This document shows, piece after piece, positions 60,028-64,000 of a DNA stretch of 64,000 nt. Below the pieces are notes generated by a model. That model did not search any database. It was not told the origin of the DNA and worked only from the letters and a program-made list of their open reading frames with translations. The position numbers were made by a program, and so were the translations under genes. Within the stretch, counting starts at the first letter, position 1. The number at the start of each line of letters is the position of its first letter. The stretch comes from Stratiolaelaps scimitus (taxonomy: Eukaryota > Arthropoda > Arachnida > Mesostigmata > Laelapidae): positions 2,976,001-3,040,000 of the forward strand of contig JABWDB010000004.1 of the NCBI GenBank assembly GCA_019614645.1, written 5' to 3'.

Positions 60028-61286
60028 GGCATCAAAGCTTCTTGAATAATAACTGCCGAGACTGTGAGCTGTAGAGAACAGAGAGAGAGAGAGAGAGCTA
60101 AAATCGATATATTTCCTCTCATCGTATGGGCTCTGCTCTCTGTGGGACTGTGGATAGCGAACATAATTACGTTCTATTGCTGTAATAAGCTTAATTATAC
60201 TCGCATCTTATGCACACGCAACTGCGAAGCAAGCGGGTGCAATGAACTTGGTGGTGCCGCACTTCCGTCGGTCAGCTCCAGTCAAGTAACTGTGCTGCTT
60301 TCAAAATCCAATCAACACTGACTCAGCTTAAATTTCGCCATTCTCAAACGTGTGCAGTTACGACATGTTTTCTCGCTGGCTTGAGGAGACCAGACATTGC
60401 TGATGCGATGAAGCCGTTGAAGCGTTCTCATCCATTTCACTCGTTGGTTGTACTAATCTGAACAAATGGCAAATCAATTTGTATCACTCCCCTCCGTCCG
60501 CAGCATATTACTCGAGATTAAGCCATAGCACAGCGATCGTGGTCCTGATAAGAATGACAGAGAATGTCTGATCCACTTTAAATCCATCGTTCTTGCCATC
60601 CCTGATCTCTTAGGCAACACGGATTGGACGAGAAGTTGTTACTGTTATTCCGCAAGGTAGCCAATGTGTGATAACTGTGAATGTGGTGTGTGTGTGTTTG
60701 TGAGTGTTTCTTCCATGTGGTAGTTACGTCGTCGTCGTTGAACTGATGCTAAGTGACCGCGCGGCTAAGCCAAAACGCCGAACTATTATATACACAGAAA
60801 CAGATCAAGATGTTTGTGGTTGGCCCAAGAACGACTGATTGAAGTCCAAGCTCACAGGGTTCATTTCAATTTAATTAGCTGTGTGGGCTGTGTATGTAAC
60901 GTCACTTGAGTATACATGAGTTACGATTAATTACCTACTACGCTGATAGATGGATACGTAACGACGATGACGGCTGACTAGACAACAATTCGATCGCTTT
61001 TCTACAGAATCTACATATTGAGTGTAACCATGTCGACCTCGACCCCCATGCATTCGAGGCTTGTACATGTGACCATCACATTACATCATATGATGGTAGC
61101 AATGTACGATGATGGTAGAGGGTACAGACATTGCTGCTGCTGCTGCAGCGATCCTTTCTTGCAGTGTTCTGGTGTCCCTGCATAGAAGGCTTTGCAGGGC
61201 TCGCACCAAAGAGATTGACAATTTTGACGTCATATCCATATATGCGCATTGAACCATACGCGATATGACCCTTACTCCTGTGGAAT

Positions 61287-61289
<3 letters not shown>

Positions 61290-61319
<30 letters not shown>
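61290..61319. repeat. (TA)n microsatellite
   Basis: About 15 TA units. Confidence 0.95.
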
Positions 61320-61320
<1 letters not shown>

Positions 61321-62922
61321 GTGCCCTATAATGAGTTATATGGATAGTTTTATTTTTTGTCGAAACTATATGTCGACAGCGATTATCGTTAAGATAATAC
61401 TTATGGTAGTTCACTAAATGATGATTACACACCATTACATCCACGCGAATCTATGAATGATGATCTAATTATGTATGAGTTGATTGGTCATTAAACGAGG
61501 TGGAGGATCATGAAATATGGTGTACGTGATCTAGCCGACGCGGTTACACTACGGATGACAGTAAACGACGTTTGGATCCACGCCGAAATGGATCCTGACC
61601 GCTATTTTAGGCGTCATCTTTTGCCGACTACCGATTACTCCGACGTTTTCAGCGCACAATAATAGTAACTTCAGATGGGGGCGTATTATTATCATGTTAC
61701 AAGAAACTGTATCTACACCGAACGTGTCTGCCTAATGTGCCGTATTAATAATCAATTATTCGTCTTGGTTTCACTGTGTAATCACCCGCAGGGGGCCGAT
61801 CTATTTTAGGGGTACACCGTTCGGAGACAGTATTGACAGATACACTATTTTTGATTAGCAAAAAGATACACGATTCTCTGACGTGACAAACAGGCAGGGT
61901 GTTGTCGTTCACCTGGTCTTCGCCGTAGAGCTTACGTTGTATCTCCTTCCCTTCGTGCTTCTGAATCAAACAAACCTTCTAAAGTAGCGATCATCGATCA
62001 TCTTAAATTCTGTGTGAAAAGTGAACAAGTCGGTGTTCAACTGATTGATCACATTCGACTAACTACGTATGCAATCGCCGTAAATATGTGCCAATTGGTT
62101 ATTACACATTCGTAGCAATATAGACATCAAATTTGGTGAAGTTTTCAAGTTTGTTTTTGTTCATTTAGTAACGACATCAACGCTGGTGGCGTGGATAATG
62201 CTTGAATGCTATTGTTACAGCATACAATAAGTTGTCAACTGTATACTCCTCACCGGTACATTCCGAAATGTAGAAAGTGAAGCGCCTTTTTGTGATTTCG
62301 CATTCAGACACCCATGCACAAACCATAACTGTAATCGCTGTCATCGTAATCAGCATTGATCTGTACGCGTTTATCGTTTTGCCTCTGAATCTCATCTGCT
62401 ATTAGCAGCACCTGCTATACTGCTGCTAAAATGCTATCGAGACTAGCGGAAAACTCCGCCCTCTTCTTGCTTTTCAAATGGAGTCGAGCTTTCGTTCTCA
62501 AAGGCAATGTGTGCCTCTCATCGAGTACTTCTCAACCAAACGTACCAGCCGAGGCGATGAGTGGGAACTCACGTGACAACTCAGCCTTGATCTAAATGTC
62601 GAGCACTTTGCAAGCGAGCGGTAGAATCAGGCAGACGTCCCTCGACGAAGACGTCGCCAGACTTATCCGTCCGTTGCCTTTCGGCAGGATCGTATCGCGC
62701 GTTCACAGAGACGAATGCTGTCCAGCGAGAAATGACTAGCTCTCAGCTTGCCGTAGCCGGTGACGACTGATTTGTTTTCAATGACGACGACTGGTAACGA
62801 CGACCGATGTCGGCTGACGTCGACGCTGATAAAGAGATGACGCTGCGTAGAACGAAAATGAAAAAAAGATTCCCGTAAGTACTGCTAGCACTCGTCGTTC
62901 TTCTCATCTTGTCGCCATCTCC

Positions 62923-62959
<37 letters not shown>
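62923..62959. repeat. (TA)n microsatellite
   Basis: About 18 TA units between CCG and CGTACG. Confidence 0.95.
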
Positions 62960-62960
<1 letters not shown>

Positions 62961-64000
62961 GTACGTATAGAATATATACGAGGCAAGGATCACCGTCTAG
63001 CTTAAGTTTATTAGCTTATTGCAAAATTCGAGTTTAACCCAGGTAGTGCCCAGAGTAGTTCATGATGACATCTCATCTTCCAACCTCGATCCCACCGTAT
63101 TGCAATATGGGCCAGTGACGATTTCTCGACTGGTACTACCAGCTGTTATTTCTGATTACGTACATATTCTATACATGGTGTATACCTATCGATTATCGCC
63201 TCATAACGCCTGTTGACAACGGCGCACAACCCGCACAACGTTATTCACTTAACGGCGACATGACGTTTGTTTAGCTGTGGTTCGAGGACGACTGTTATAG
63301 CTCAGAATATATGAGATGCTACCGATTTACTCAACGGAGCGGATACGCATCACCGCTATGAGCAAAGTTAGAATATATAATAGCCTGATCCTATGGGCAG
63401 TAATCACCTGGCAGCACCTAATTTCGATTTTCCCCTGAGTTCCGAGCCAGACCGTCTGTTCTGCCTGGTGTACCACGGGACGAATTGTACGTACAATCGG
63501 AGTACGGAATACGATAGAGCCTGGGTTTGTCAGGCTTTACGCACATACACAATAGTCGGCGATGCCGGTGCTGCAAGCAGAGGAAGAGCCGTCGCTCTCA
63601 GTCACTCCGCCTCAATGTCCACCACACGTGTGGCTTTGTGTTATTATGAAGCATCACGCACGCTTAAAGCAGGGCTGACCCCCCCAATGCTAACTGCGGC
63701 CAAGGCTAAGGGATAGACATGCAACGTCACATAGAGCAACGGTGGCGTACAACTGACGTCAGGGGACGTCCTAGGAGCAAGCACCCCAGGCCTCGACCTA
63801 TTTGGCGCGGGCTGACCAAAATAGTCACAGGCGTACACGTATACAACACAGTGGTGTAAAGGACGATCCGTCGATTCTCACGTTTCGAACCGCGTAAAGC
63901 ACACGAGCTATGATCGTGCGAGTGTCGCGAGCGCTTAATATGAGCTGCACCTGCACGAGCTTGTACACGAGTCGTATTGTCGCTTTCGAGCTGAGCGCGC

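Larger units (their letters stand above)
57701..64000. other. Intergenic DNA with microsatellites, nothing identified
   Basis: CT run 57,804-57,821, C11 at 59,137-59,147, GA run 60,079-60,098, TA runs 61,290-61,319 and 62,923-62,959. Frames up to 122 codons lack recognisable motifs. Confidence 0.4.

Noticed and set aside
1..64000. CRISPR arrays, operons, Shine-Dalgarno sites or phage genes
   Set aside because: Nothing with spaced direct repeats of that kind. Gene density, microsatellites and retroelements point to animal nuclear DNA.

Overview
This is gene-poor, repeat-rich nuclear DNA from an animal. An invertebrate, probably an arthropod, fits best. The reasons are several non-LTR retrotransposon remnants, tRNA-derived SINE-like pieces, abundant (TA)n, (GA)n and (CA)n microsatellites, CpG not obviously depleted, and no bacterial-style gene packing. 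The species cannot be named from the sequence. No multi-exon host gene could be recognised, and most open frames are short and overlap one another on both strands.

The one clearly coding unit lies at about 8,538-12,859. It is a GC-rich, nearly complete non-LTR retrotransposon with a restriction-like endonuclease (RLE). Its first frame is a gag-like protein with three CCHC knuckles. Its stop overlaps the start of the second frame (ATGA at 9,834-9,837). The second frame has a tandem-repeat linker and a C2H2 finger, then, after a frameshift at a C8 run, a reverse transcriptase with a YMDD centre and a C-terminal CCHC plus PD...D nuclease. A near-perfect 13-bp direct repeat brackets the element, and ORF1 is open right up to the 5' boundary with no ATG, so the copy looks 5'-truncated.

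Related sequence occurs elsewhere. Two decayed 3' fragments lie tail to tail at about 5,070-5,735 (+) and 5,870-6,130 (-). A 20-nt exact copy of the element's 3' tail sits at 42,347-42,366. Other retroelement debris: a non-LTR RT on the minus strand at about 36,590-37,760 whose YADD centre has become YAHD; a CR1/L2/Jockey-like RT piece at about 43,965-44,300 (+); and a possible endonuclease scrap at about 21,440-21,530 (-). tRNA-derived SINE-like fragments lie at 17.3 kb, 17.6-17.8 kb, 30.2 kb, 36.1 kb and 45.3 kb.

Structural oddities: a perfect 191-bp palindrome (95-bp arms, 1-nt centre) at 22,043-22,233 flanked by ATC on both sides; a strongly decayed tandem array with a period of about 21-22 bp at about 32,580-32,995; and GC-rich, CpG- and GAGA-containing stretches at about 24.4-28.5 kb, 33.6-35.5 kb and 53.9-57.7 kb. 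The last group could be promoter or first-exon regions of genes lying mostly outside the visible exons, but I could not prove any exon there. The remainder is AT-rich intergenic or intronic DNA with microsatellites.
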